Shown one piece after another: positions 7,872 through 19,006 of a stretch of DNA of 64,000 nucleotides. Location: positions 82,891 to 146,890 of the forward strand of contig LCPR01000005.1 of NCBI GenBank assembly GCA_001003725.1, in the 5' to 3' direction. The translations under genes and the position numbers were made by a program. Positions within the stretch are counted from its first letter, which is position 1. Each line of letters begins with the position of its first letter. Source of the DNA: Candidatus Saccharibacteria bacterium GW2011_GWC2_48_9 (GTDB taxonomy: Bacteria > Patescibacteriota > Saccharimonadia > Saccharimonadales > Saccharimonadaceae). The notes beneath the pieces are model-generated. The model was not told the DNA's origin. It saw only the letters and a program-made list of their open reading frames with translations, and did not search any database.

Positions 7872-8728
7872 TGGGTCAACAATTAACCGTCTCGCAGCTT
7901 GAGGCAAAAGCAAATACTATTAGGCAAGATATTATCACGATGCTTGAAGCCGCGGGTAGCGGACACAGTGCGGGGCCACTCGGTCTTTCTGATATTTTCG
8001 CAGCGCTTTATTTTGACATTATGAACTACGACGCTAAGAATCCTGATTGGGAAAAGCGCGACTATTTCTTTTTGAGTAACGGACATACAGTGCCGGTCCA
8101 GTATGCAGCTATGGCAGAAGCGGGCTTTTTCGAAAAAGCTGAATTACAAACACTTCGTAAGCTTGGTAGCCGCTTGCAGGGCCACCCTGAGCGCACGAAG
8201 CTACCTGGACTTGAAAATACCAGTGGGCCGCTGGGTAGCGGGTTAAGTCAGGCATCTGGTGTCGCGTATGCGCTGCAGTATCTCGACCGCGAACCGCACC
8301 GTTTTGTATATACGGTGATGGGCGACGGCGAGCTCAACGAGGGCAATATATGGGAGGCAGCCATGTTTGCTGGTAAATATAAGCTCGCTCAGCTCATTGG
8401 CTTTATCGACCGCAATAACATTCAGATTGATGGTAACACAGAAGACGTCATGCCGCTTGAAGACCTACGTGGTAAGTGGGAAAGTTTCGGTTGGCACGTG
8501 CAAGAGGTTGATGGTCATAATATCGAAAGTATCATTGACGCGGCAAGTATGGCTCGCGCTATTAGCAATAAGCCAAGTGTCATCATCGCGCACACCATAC
8601 CGGGCAAGGGTGTTGACTTTATGGAATACGACTATCACTGGCATGGTGCACCGCCAAACCATGAGCAGGCAAAAGAGGCGCTTACAAAGCTACGAACCCT
8701 CAATGGCAAGATAAAGGCAGGAGAATAA
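7871..8728 (+). CDS. Transketolase, N-terminal (thiamine diphosphate-binding) subunit
   Basis: Transketolase is split into two genes here. This 285-residue half carries the ThDP pyrophosphate/metal site: GSGHSAGPLGLSDI at the N-terminus, HPERTKLPGLENTSGPLGSG, and the GDGELNEGNIWEA...NNIQIDG motif that ligates Mg. It transfers two-carbon units between pentose and hexose phosphates together with the following subunit. Its ATG overlaps the rpe stop by one base (TAATG) and is preceded by GGGAG, so translation is coupled. Two-gene transketolases are known in Archaea and many CPR bacteria. Confidence 0.93.
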   Translation: MGQQLTVSQLEAKANTIRQDIITMLEAAGSGHSAGPLGLSDIFAALYFDIMNYDAKNPDWEKRDYFFLSNGHTVPVQYAAMAEAGFFEKAELQTLRKLGSRLQGHPERTKLPGLENTSGPLGSGLSQASGVAYALQYLDREPHRFVYTVMGDGELNEGNIWEAAMFAGKYKLAQLIGFIDRNNIQIDGNTEDVMPLEDLRGKWESFGWHVQEVDGHNIESIIDAASMARAISNKPSVIIAHTIPGKGVDFMEYDYHWHGAPPNHEQAKEALTKLRTLNGKIKAGE

Positions 8729-8730
8729 AT

Positions 8731-9729
8731 ATGAGTTCATATCCACTACGAGATGATATTTTTTCTGAAAAACCGACAGAAGAACCGACGCGAGCAGGAT
8801 TTGGGCGTGGCCTCAAAAAAGCCGGCGAAGCAGATGAGCGCGTGGTCGCATTGTGCGCCGACTTGACAGAGAGCACACAGATGCATCACTTTAAGGCGGC
8901 ATTCCCTGAACGCTATATAGAAATAGGCGTCGCTGAACAGAATCTTGTGACTGTCGCGAGCGGACTTGCTCGTGCAGGAAAGATACCGTTTACAAGTAGC
9001 TACGCTGCTTTTAGCCCCGGGCGAAACTGGGAACAAATCCGCACCACAATTACGCTTAACGAGCAGCCTGTAAAAATAATCGGGTCTCATGCGGGCGTGA
9101 GCGTAGGGCCGGACGGTGCGACGCATCAAATGCTTGAAGATATTGCCTTGATGCGAGTACTACCTCATATGGTTGTTGTTGTGCCGGGTGATAGCGTTGA
9201 GGCTGAAAAAGCTACTCTTGCAATCGCTCAGAACGGTGAACCAAGCTACCTACGACTCGCACGCGAGAAGACACCAGTATTTAGCACGGACGACTCTCCG
9301 TTTACAATAGGTACGGCGTACGTGCTGCGCGAAGGCCGCGACGTAACGCTCTGCGGCACCGGTACTATGACTTTTCAGCTATTAAAGGCGGCTCAGCTGC
9401 TAGAACAACAGGGTGTATCTGCTGAGGTTGTCCATGTGCCAACTGTGAAGCCGCTTGACGAAACTGTTATCTTGGCGAGCGCACGCAAGACCGGGCGTGT
9501 GGTGACGGCAGAGGAAGCGCAAATTGCAGCTGGATTTGGCGGTGCTGTAGCTGAACTTTTGAGTGAAAAACTACCAACACCTCTCAAGCGTATCGGTATG
9601 CTCGATCGTTTCGGTGAGTCCGGGCAGCCAAATGAGCTTCTTGATTACTTCGGCTTAAACGCAGAGAAGATGAAGCCTGTTATTCAAGAATTTATCAACG
9701 CAACATCGCAGTACCACAGGGAGGGCTAA
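8731..9729 (+). CDS. Transketolase, C-terminal (pyrimidine-binding) subunit
   Basis: 332-residue partner of the preceding subunit. It contains the pyrimidine-binding domain with the catalytic glutamate region (YIEIGVAEQNLVTVASGLA), the FTSSYAAFSPGRNWEQIR loop, and the C-terminal transketolase domain (RVVTAEEAQIAAGFGGAVAE). AGGAGA lies upstream of the ATG and 2 bases separate it from the N-terminal subunit. The two products would form the active heterodimer or heterotetramer at the subunit interface. Confidence 0.93.
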   Translation: MSSYPLRDDIFSEKPTEEPTRAGFGRGLKKAGEADERVVALCADLTESTQMHHFKAAFPERYIEIGVAEQNLVTVASGLARAGKIPFTSSYAAFSPGRNWEQIRTTITLNEQPVKIIGSHAGVSVGPDGATHQMLEDIALMRVLPHMVVVVPGDSVEAEKATLAIAQNGEPSYLRLAREKTPVFSTDDSPFTIGTAYVLREGRDVTLCGTGTMTFQLLKAAQLLEQQGVSAEVVHVPTVKPLDETVILASARKTGRVVTAEEAQIAAGFGGAVAELLSEKLPTPLKRIGMLDRFGESGQPNELLDYFGLNAEKMKPVIQEFINATSQYHREG

Positions 9730-9730
9730 T

Positions 9731-10642
9731 ATGGGTCAAACAATCGGTCAGATACGAGACAATACCACGCGTGCGCGACATCTGTATCAGCGCTCAAAAC
9801 AGCAGCACTTTGCTGTGGGCGCTTTTAATGTCGACAATCAGGAGACGATGATCGCTATTGCGCTTGCTGCACAGAAGCTAAATTCACCGGTACTTATCGA
9901 GGTGAGCGACGGCGAAGTGAAGGCAATCGGACTACACAACATTCGTGATATGGTTGACAACTATAAGCAAGAATATGGTATCGAGGTGTACTTAAACTTG
10001 GACCACAGTCCTTCTGTCGACGCGTGTAAGCGTGCAATAGATGCGGGTTACGAGTTTATACATATTGATATTTCGCAGGCAGATCACAACGCGAGCGAAG
10101 AAGAGATTATCGCGAAAACGAAAGAAGTAGTTGAATATGCAAAATTTACAGGTGCACTTATCGAAAGTGAGCCGCACTACTTCGGCGGTAGTAGTAATGT
10201 TCACAATGAAGATATCGACTACGAAGAAATCAAGAAAACATTCAGTACACCAGAGGGTGCGCGTAGCTTCACTGAGGCAACCGGAATTGATACACTCGCA
10301 GTTGCTATCGGTAATTTGCACGGAAAATACCCCGTACCGAAAGAACTCGATCTTGAGCTACTCGAGCGTATTCGCGAAGTCATAGGCTGCGGTATCAGCC
10401 TACATGGCGGTAGCGGTACGCCGCTACACTACTTCGAAGATGCTGCTCGTATAGGCGTCAGCAAGATCAATATTAATAGCGATATGCGCTACGTCTTTCG
10501 CAAAACCCTTGAAAAAGTGCTTGCCGATAACCCCGACGAATACGCGGTAGTTAAACTTATGCCCGAAGTGTATGGCGCAGTTCAGGCGGTGGTAGAAGAA
10601 AAGATTAAAGCATTCGGTAGTGCTGACAAAGCCATAGTGTAA
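9731..10642 (+). CDS. fba: Class II fructose-bisphosphate (ketose-bisphosphate) aldolase
   Basis: Zinc-dependent aldolase splitting fructose-1,6-bisphosphate into two triose phosphates, or the reverse. The 303-residue protein has FNVDNQET, the catalytic LDHS, the zinc histidine in IGNLHGKYP, and the second zinc/phosphate region LHGGSGTP followed by KININSDMR. Tagatose-bisphosphate specificity cannot be excluded from sequence. SD GGGAGGG lies upstream and only one base separates it from transketolase. It ends the pentose-phosphate operon, supplying triose phosphate to gap. A second, class I aldolase is encoded at 35073-37082. Confidence 0.92.
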   Translation: MGQTIGQIRDNTTRARHLYQRSKQQHFAVGAFNVDNQETMIAIALAAQKLNSPVLIEVSDGEVKAIGLHNIRDMVDNYKQEYGIEVYLNLDHSPSVDACKRAIDAGYEFIHIDISQADHNASEEEIIAKTKEVVEYAKFTGALIESEPHYFGGSSNVHNEDIDYEEIKKTFSTPEGARSFTEATGIDTLAVAIGNLHGKYPVPKELDLELLERIREVIGCGISLHGGSGTPLHYFEDAARIGVSKININSDMRYVFRKTLEKVLADNPDEYAVVKLMPEVYGAVQAVVEEKIKAFGSADKAIV

Positions 10643-10680
10643 GCACGCTTGGCTACGGGCGTCGATAAGCATAGGCTGTA

Positions 10681-10689
10681 TGGTATACT
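10681..10689 (+). promoter_or_regulatory. Extended -10 promoter of the PfkB operon
   Basis: TGg-TATACT is followed by a leader of about 40 bases ending in AAAAAGGA, 8 bases before the ATG at 10736. No clear -35 is seen. Confidence 0.6.
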
Positions 10690-10735
10690 ATGCTCAGAAA
10701 TGGGCGTCGTAACACAAGCAAAAAGGAATAATTAA

Positions 10736-11704
10736 ATGAACACACCAAAAATATTGGCTATTGGCAAAGCGACGCAAGACGTCTTCTTGAAAAGCGACGA
10801 GTTTAGTCCACAAATGGAAGGTAAGGTTGCGTATACGCACCTTCCGCTCGGTGTAAAAATGGAAGTAGAAGATATCGTGTTTGCGACTGGTGGAAACGCA
10901 AGTAATGTCGCCGTCACCTTGGCCCGTCAAGGCTTGCACAGCAGTTACATGTGGACGCTCGGGTATGACCCTGCATCGGAAACAGTGCTGCGCGACCTTG
11001 ATTCGGAGGGTGTAGATACATCTCACGTAGTGCGCCGCGACAAATACCGCGCGGGGTACTCTAACATTTTGATTGCTACAGATGGTGAGCGAACCATCCT
11101 CAATAACAAAGGCGTGTCTACAGATGCTCACGATGTGGATATTGATCTTGATGCAATAGCTGACGTAGATTGGGTGTACCCAACATCGCTAGCTCTGGGC
11201 GGTATTGATCTACTGCGCATCATTGTCGACCGAGCAGATGAAGCTGGGGTAAAGGTTATGCTCAACCCCGCTGGCCCGGAGCTTGCTGAGCCAAATAAGC
11301 TCAAGTCACTGCTCAGTAGTGTTGAGGTGCTGTGTGTCAATAAAGAAGAGATGCAAATGCTCGTTGACGGCGAATCGCTCGAAGAACTTGTGCGTCACGC
11401 GCTACACTATGTGCCAGTAGCAATTGTGAGCGACGGACCTCGTGGAGTAATTGCAAGTGATGGCAAAACTATTGTCACAGCGGGTATGTATGAAGACGTG
11501 CCGGTAGTGGATCGTACCGGCGCGGGAGACGCATTTGCGAGCGGATTCTTGAGTCAATGGGCTGCTGGTAAGAGTCTTCGTGACTCTGTGATATTTGCAA
11601 GTGCGAATTCAACATCTGTCGTGACGCAGTTCGGCGCAAAAGCCGGCATTTTGAGATCAAACGCGGATCTGCACGATATGCCTATCGAGGAAAAGCCGTT
11701 CTAA
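10736..11704 (+). CDS. PfkB-family sugar kinase
   Basis: 322-residue ribokinase-fold enzyme that phosphorylates a sugar or sugar phosphate with ATP. Evidence: N-terminal ILAIGKATQDVF, the glycine-rich GGNASNVAVTLARQG substrate motif, and the C-terminal DRTGAGDAFASGF with the catalytic Asp and anion hole. It is similar in layout to the kinase half of the fusion at 35073-37082 (both start with ILAIG...TxDxF and end with QFGAKAGIL or QHLGAQAGLL). Its position right after a pentose-phosphate/aldolase operon makes a central-carbon substrate plausible. The exact substrate is not readable. Confidence 0.85.
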   Translation: MNTPKILAIGKATQDVFLKSDEFSPQMEGKVAYTHLPLGVKMEVEDIVFATGGNASNVAVTLARQGLHSSYMWTLGYDPASETVLRDLDSEGVDTSHVVRRDKYRAGYSNILIATDGERTILNNKGVSTDAHDVDIDLDAIADVDWVYPTSLALGGIDLLRIIVDRADEAGVKVMLNPAGPELAEPNKLKSLLSSVEVLCVNKEEMQMLVDGESLEELVRHALHYVPVAIVSDGPRGVIASDGKTIVTAGMYEDVPVVDRTGAGDAFASGFLSQWAAGKSLRDSVIFASANSTSVVTQFGAKAGILRSNADLHDMPIEEKPF

Positions 11705-12162
11705 TGTCCAGAGCACTCATGACGCTACTTGGGCGACCTTCGGATAAGATGTTGGAAATATCTTTCGATGATTTAGAGAAGGCTACTGGTAAACAGGCTA
11801 TTGATGCACAATTGGTTGGCGATATACTCCATGCTGCGCATGGCACGATACGTGAACTGGGGCTAGAGGGAGACGTGACGGCCAAAGAGCTGTATCAAGC
11901 GCTGCGCGTTCACGAAGACATGCTCGATGATTCAACGGCATTTGTAGGCCTCGTGATAGACAAAGAGGTTGTTTCGTTGAATGCTCAAGATATCGCGCAC
12001 GATCATAGCGAAGCGGGGCGATTTGAGACGCGGAGTCTGGTGCATCTGCGCAAAAAACTGACCAGCGAAATAGTGAAACGATACACGGAGTGGGCTGCTC
12101 ATCCCGAGCTGCTCGAGCCAATTACGCGGCATATACAATTAACACACAAGGAGACAGTATGA
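11704..12162 (+). CDS. Uncharacterised 152-residue protein in the PfkB operon
   Basis: I do not recognise this family. The product is soluble, acidic and mostly helical in character, with no signal peptide, membrane segment or cysteine motif. A stretch near residues 58-75 (DVTAKELYQALRVHEDML) and a C-terminal helix rich in Lys and Arg stand out. Its ATG overlaps the PfkB stop by one base and its TGA overlaps the next gene's ATG, so it is translationally coupled on both sides, which suggests a role linked to the kinase or the SLOG protein. Confidence 0.65.
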   Translation: MSRALMTLLGRPSDKMLEISFDDLEKATGKQAIDAQLVGDILHAAHGTIRELGLEGDVTAKELYQALRVHEDMLDDSTAFVGLVIDKEVVSLNAQDIAHDHSEAGRFETRSLVHLRKKLTSEIVKRYTEWAAHPELLEPITRHIQLTHKETV

Positions 12163-12767
12163 GGTATCAGATTTGCGTATCAGGCGCAGCGAGCGGAGAA
12201 ACGGTACAGGCGTCGCACCATCTCGCCTTCGAACTTGGCAAAGAAATTTCTCGGCGAGGTAAAACTCTTACAACAGGTGCGACTGTAGGTCTACCGCATT
12301 ATGCGGCCATGGGCGCAGTGAGCGTCGAAGGCAAAAGAGGGGTATCGATAGGCTTCTCTCCGGCAAGCTCGTTTCGCGAACATGTCGCCACGTACCGACT
12401 GCCAACCAAAGAATTTGATTATATCAATTTTACTGGCATGGAGTATGTAGGACGCGACGTGCACTTGGTACGCAGTAGTGATGCAATCATAACCGTAGGT
12501 GGTCGTATGGGCAGCCTCCACGAACTCTCTACAGCGCTAGAAAGCCGAAAGGTGTGTGGTGTGTTGCTTGGTAGCGGCGGGCTTGCGGATTACACAAAGA
12601 CGTTACTTGAAAATATTGAAGCTCCTGGCGCAAGGGATATTATTTACGAAACAGATCCTGCGACACTTGTTGAAAAAGTGATAGCACGACTCGATGAAAA
12701 ATATGCAGACTTCATCCATGATGCAGAAGATAGCCATGTGAGCGCAAAGCGTGCAGGACAAGGCTAG
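12159..12767 (+). CDS. SLOG/LOG-like Rossmann-fold nucleotide-binding protein
   Basis: 202 residues. The N-terminal strand (YQICVSGAAS), a TGATVGLPHYAA loop, and GGRMGSLHELSTAL resemble the PGGxGTxxE nucleotide-handling motif of the lysine decarboxylase-like/LOG (SLOG) superfamily, here changed to GGRMGSLHE. LOG members release bases from nucleotide monophosphates and other SLOG proteins sense nucleotides; I cannot say which applies. ATG 12159 was chosen over an in-frame upstream start because AAGGAG lies 7-12 bases before it and ATGA overlaps the previous stop. Confidence 0.7.
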   Translation: MRYQICVSGAASGETVQASHHLAFELGKEISRRGKTLTTGATVGLPHYAAMGAVSVEGKRGVSIGFSPASSFREHVATYRLPTKEFDYINFTGMEYVGRDVHLVRSSDAIITVGGRMGSLHELSTALESRKVCGVLLGSGGLADYTKTLLENIEAPGARDIIYETDPATLVEKVIARLDEKYADFIHDAEDSHVSAKRAGQG

Positions 12768-12775
12768 CGACTCAG

Positions 12776-12784
12776 TGTTATACT
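12776..12784 (+). promoter_or_regulatory. uvrB promoter (leaderless type)
   Basis: TGt-TATACT ends 8 bases before the uvrB ATG and there is no Shine-Dalgarno between them. Confidence 0.6.
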
Positions 12785-12792
12785 AAGAGTCT

Positions 12793-14763
<1,971 letters not shown>

Positions 14764-14770
14764 CATTATA

Positions 14771-14779
14771 TGCTACACT
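14771..14779 (+). promoter_or_regulatory. Promoter of the pseudo-trypsin gene
   Basis: TGc-TACACT lies 12 bases before the ATG at 14792. The predicted leader is about 6 bases, without a Shine-Dalgarno. Confidence 0.5.
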
Positions 14780-14791
14780 AGTGCATAGATT

Positions 14792-17268
14792 ATGCAACCA
14801 CAACAAAATTATCCTCAGTCGCCAATGCAGCCAGCTCCAGTTAAGAAACGCAGGAGCCTAAGTGGCTACGTGACGTGGGCAATTATTGCAGTCGCCTCCA
14901 TTTTGATTATTACGCTCATAGCATGGCTCGTGATTGTACTGATGGGTAAAACCAGCTCCGACACAGGTAAGACGCAAGCAGGGATGGCCGCAGTTTTAGA
15001 ACCTGCCGATATAGCGCCAGTCGAGCGAACTATACGCTCGCAACTAGGTGTGCAAGTTTCGTACAATGCTCGCGAGCTTGAAGGGTATGGATTTGCCGAA
15101 GATGTTACTTTTTCCGCATCGGACTTAGACGAGTCTCGCCCATATAGTGTGATGCGCGTAAGGCCAGTGGAAACTAGCCAGGCGACTCGTAGCGAGGTAA
15201 CACTTGAGTCACCCGAACTTCGCGTTACCTCGAGTACAAATGGATCCTACTGGGACAGTCTATCGAGTAAAAAGACGTATGCGGACTTGTCAAAAATTGA
15301 CATGCTTGTCAAAGAAACTGTTGCAGCAAGAGAAAAAGACAAAATGATAACTGCGTCTGATGCCGAAGTTGAAAATATTAACGATGTGGATTACCGTAAG
15401 GTCTCATTCACTTATACAAATGACCTGTATGGCGTGAAGACAGAGCGTAGAGAAGACTGTTATATGACCGTACAGAATGATCGACCATACGTTGCTTGCA
15501 TTAATAATATACGCGCCTCAAACTTTTCCGTTGTTCCGCAGCTAGAAAATGTGCTTGCAGGTGTGGTGTATGAAGGATTGGACACCGAGCTACTGGAAGT
15601 AGCTAGCAAAGAGGGTGAGCAAGACACAGCGACGCTTGATGGTGAAGACGATGAGCAGGTGGCAGCTAGTAATACAGAGAATATGCAAGCTTCCGTTCCA
15701 AAGCGAGATACAAATAAGGTTCAGTCATATTTAGCGGATACGCAAAACTTTAAAGTTATGGCTGCGAGCGCGCCATCTGTTGTGCGCGTCGGTGCGATTT
15801 ACTGTGCGGATATTAAGCTGTCACTGCCAAATGGAGGTGATGGCCCGACTCTTACGGGTGCCTGTGTCAATAAAGCCGGTTCTGGATTCTTTATATCTCG
15901 CGATGGTCTGGTGGCGACATCTGCAAGTGCTACCCAAGTGAAGCCGCAAGAGGCAATTGCCGCGTATATCACGAATGCACCTGATTCAGCTGCGGTGATA
16001 GTGCGCCTCGAGCGAGTTTTGAACTACCTCGTTGAAGCACGTGTATTGATGCAGACAGATGCCGATGCGTTAATTGCAGGAGTTGAAGAGCGTAATCAAG
16101 ATATTATAGATAAAGTAAATGCAATCAGTACTCGTATTGCGCCCGAGGATATAGCAATAACAGCTGAAAATTATTCTTATGCTGTGCAGCTAGCAGACCG
16201 ACCGATCGTCGTGAATCAAAATAGTAATGGATCTTCGGCTTTTGCCTTGACAGATACGGTCGTCGAAGCCGAAATTGAAGGCCAGCAATATTCGGCGGAT
16301 GTTAGCCAAGATAGTATTTTTAAAGGCGAACCTGTAGAAGAGGATACGACACTCTTAAAAGTTAAAAAAAGTGCAACATACCCAACGCTAAAACTTGGCC
16401 TATCTGGCGAAGGTGTTGGTGAAAAAGCAGTAATTAATGTTGTAGGTATGCCGATGTATGCATTTGGTACATTAGGTTCAGCTCAGTTCAGAGATACACC
16501 GCTTTATCGTTCAGGAGCAATAAATGAAACATTTAATGCGGAGGCCGGTCAAAAAGTCCGTTCCATTTCTACCTCGTCGCATGCAGGGTTTGCTGGTGCA
16601 CCTGCACTCGATCAACAAGGAAGTGTCGTTGGCATGGCTACCTATAACAACCTCAACTGTCCAGATAGAAAATGCTTTGGTAGTACGGTATTACGCGATA
16701 CGTCTGGTATAGCTGCACTCATAAAATCTCGTAATATTTCACTTGAGTCCGTAAGTCTGTCATCTGATGTATGGCGTTCGGCAATTGACGAGCTAGTGAA
16801 GGGCAACTACCGCCAGGCAACACAACTATTCGATCGCGCCGGTAGTCTGTATGCTCGGAACTCGCTTGCACCTAAATTTTCTGCATACAGCAAGTCGCAA
16901 TATGGATCGGCAAGCGATACATCGACTATGAATACTGTTGTTTCGGCGCTTAAGGTAATAATCCTGATAGCGGTTGGTATTCTCGTGTTACTCGCTATCT
17001 TCAAAACTGCGCTCAAGCTCTTTGTTCATCCGCACGCCGAGACGCAATACGGTGAAATGGCGGGTGGGCAGTACATCGACCGCAACCTCAGCCATATGCG
17101 CCGCCAACGACACAAGTGCCTCAACAGACACAGTGGCAACCCCCGGTGCAGCAGTATCCGCCACAACAACTTCAGCAGCAGTACGGTAATCCTTCGCAGC
17201 CACCAGCCCAGCAGACCAGTCCACCGTCACCAAGTGGCTATAGTCAGACACCTCCACCTCAAGTATAA
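14792..17268 (+). CDS. Two-pass membrane protein with a degenerate trypsin/HtrA-like domain; frameshifted near its C-terminus
   Basis: Cytoplasmic Q/P-rich N-tail (MQPQQNYPQSPMQP), membrane segment about residues 26-50, a long outer region, and a second membrane segment about 720-740. The outer region has trypsin/HtrA landmarks: GSGFFISRDGLVATSA near residue 363 and HAGFAGAPALDQQGSVVG near 597. However, the catalytic His site is absent (ATSASAT for TNxHV) and the catalytic Ser of GNSGGP is Ala (GFAGAP), so it looks like a pseudoprotease. As written, the frame runs on to 17392 with a non-protein-like tail overlapping gatC. The -1 frame from about 17080 instead encodes a clean Q/P-rich tail (QPQPYAPPTTQVPQQ) ending at 17268. 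A single base was probably lost between 17056 and 17082; restored, the protein is about 825 residues. Function is unknown. Confidence 0.7.
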
Positions 17269-17309
17269 AACTATCTTCTGCAGGCGTTTAATCTTCGTGA
17301 CATCTACGT

Positions 17310-17315
17310 TACAAT
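17310..17315 (+). promoter_or_regulatory. gatC operon promoter (leaderless type)
   Basis: TACAAT ends 6 bases before the gatC ATG, with no Shine-Dalgarno. Confidence 0.55.
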
Positions 17316-17321
17316 GTATAT

Positions 17322-17615
17322 ATGACAAAAATATCTTTGCAAGATGTGCGTTCGTTGGCACAGCTAAGTGCTCTGCGTCTTACAGACGATGAGGCAGAGC
17401 GTTTAACGAGCGACATAGAACATATACTTCAGTACTTTGAACAGCTAAATGAGCTTGATACCGATGGCGTACCGGCTACTTATTATGGCATGGATCTTGT
17501 GAATAGCTCTCGGGCTGATGAGGTATCTGATACGCAGTTAAGTCGAGAAAGCTTGGTGGAGTTGTCTGAAGGCGGAAATATCGCCGGTCAAGTGATGGTT
17601 CCGAAGGTATTATGA
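17322..17615 (+). CDS. gatC: Asp-tRNA(Asn)/Glu-tRNA(Gln) amidotransferase subunit C
   Basis: Small 97-residue subunit that clamps GatA to GatB. Family features: an N-terminal helical start (DVRSLAQLSALRLTDDEAERL), ILQYFEQLNELDTDGVPATY and a C-terminal tail wrapping the partner. It is first in a gatC-gatA-x-gatB operon. The TGA stop overlaps the gatA ATG. The complex amidates mischarged Glu-tRNA(Gln) or Asp-tRNA(Asn), so the organism probably relies on the indirect route for at least one of these tRNAs. Confidence 0.9.
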   Translation: MTKISLQDVRSLAQLSALRLTDDEAERLTSDIEHILQYFEQLNELDTDGVPATYYGMDLVNSSRADEVSDTQLSRESLVELSEGGNIAGQVMVPKVL

Positions 17616-19006
17616 GCATGAACACTATTTCTCACTATAAACAAACAATACAAGAGCATTCTGCCGAATACGCAGTCCGTGAAGCGCTTGAGAGTGGGCG
17701 AAAAGATACGCACAACGTATTTATCAGCCTGTATGAAGAACGAGCACTTGCGCGCGCCCGACAAGTGGATGAAGGAACGGTGAGCGGGCGACTTGCTGGG
17801 GTGCCGTTTGTGGCAAAAGATAACTTTTTAACACTAGGCGGTGCGACGACTGCGGCAAGCCATTTTCTAGAAAATTTTCATGCTCCACTGCAGGCTACTG
17901 CTGTCGAGAAGCTTGAGGCGGAAGGTGCGATTTGCATAGGAAAAGTTAACCTCGATGCGTTTGCTCATGGTGGTAGTACAGAGAACTCGGCGTATGGCGT
18001 CACTAAGAACGCGCACGACACGGCGCGTGTTGCAGGCGGTTCTAGTGGTGGTTCGGCTGTCGCAGTGGCACTTGGTACGGTTCCCTTTGCGCTAGGCACA
18101 GATACAGGCGGCTCTATACGGCAACCGGCTAGTTTCAACGGTGTAGTTGGCATTAAGCCGACCTATGGCGCCGTGAGTCGCTACGGCGTGGTTGCGATGG
18201 CGAGTGGTACAGATACGATTGGTGTGCTCGCATCGACCGTGTCAGACACCGAGTTGCTACTCGAAGTTCTTAGCGGTCAAGATGAGCGCGATATGACTAC
18301 ATTACCGGATTATTTTATACCGCAAGACAAGCCTACTGGTAAAAAGATCGGTTTGATCAAAGAGTTTATGGCCGATGGAATTGACGAGGAAGTGAGCGCA
18401 CAAATTCTTAGTGCTGTTGAAAAATTACAGTCAGATGGGTATGAAATAGAAGAAGTGAGTATGCCGATGCTCAAGTATGCACTTGCGATCTACTACATTG
18501 TAGTGCCAGCTGAAATCAGCAGTAACCTGGCAAGGTACGACGGTATACGATACGGTACGCAAAAAGGCAACGACGGTAGTTTGCAGGATGTGTATGAAAT
18601 GAGTCGACAAGCTGGGTTTGAAGCGGAGAATAAGAGACGTATTATCATAGGTAGTTTTGTGTTATCAAGTGGCTCATTTGACGCCTATTACCAAAAAGCA
18701 CAAAAAGCACGTACGTTACTCATTCGCGAATTTAACGATCTTTTTGAGCGGTATGATGCTTTGATAGGCCCTGTCGCGCCAGAAACTGCATTCAAGATAG
18801 GGCAAAATACCGAGGATCCTCTTAAAATGTATCTAGAAGATGTCATGACAGTGCCGCCAAGTTTGGCGGGCTTACCTGCAGTGAGTGTTCCGGTTGGCAA
18901 GACCAAAGATGGACTTCCAGTTGGACTTCAGATTATCGGAAAACGCCGCGATGATGCACAAATATTAGCGGTTGCTCGTGACGTAGAGGCTCAGTATGGA
19001 CAATAA
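17612..19006 (+). CDS. gatA: Asp-tRNA(Asn)/Glu-tRNA(Gln) amidotransferase subunit A
   Basis: Amidase subunit that releases ammonia from glutamine. The Ser-cisSer-Lys triad is present: Lys in PFVAKDNF, the Ser cluster in AGGSSGGSAVAVALG, and the nucleophile loop DTGGSIRQPAS. 464 residues is slightly short for the family but complete. ATGA overlap with gatC gives coupled translation. The 3' end overlaps the next gene by 11 bases. Confidence 0.96.
   Translation: MSMNTISHYKQTIQEHSAEYAVREALESGRKDTHNVFISLYEERALARARQVDEGTVSGRLAGVPFVAKDNFLTLGGATTAASHFLENFHAPLQATAVEKLEAEGAICIGKVNLDAFAHGGSTENSAYGVTKNAHDTARVAGGSSGGSAVAVALGTVPFALGTDTGGSIRQPASFNGVVGIKPTYGAVSRYGVVAMASGTDTIGVLASTVSDTELLLEVLSGQDERDMTTLPDYFIPQDKPTGKKIGLIKEFMADGIDEEVSAQILSAVEKLQSDGYEIEEVSMPMLKYALAIYYIVVPAEISSNLARYDGIRYGTQKGNDGSLQDVYEMSRQAGFEAENKRRIIIGSFVLSSGSFDAYYQKAQKARTLLIREFNDLFERYDALIGPVAPETAFKIGQNTEDPLKMYLEDVMTVPPSLAGLPAVSVPVGKTKDGLPVGLQIIGKRRDDAQILAVARDVEAQYGQ

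Noticed and set aside
17269-17392. C-terminal extension of the 14792 frame into gatC
   Set aside because: Arg/His-rich composition, overlap with the gatC promoter and coding start, and a better Q/P-rich tail in the -1 frame.
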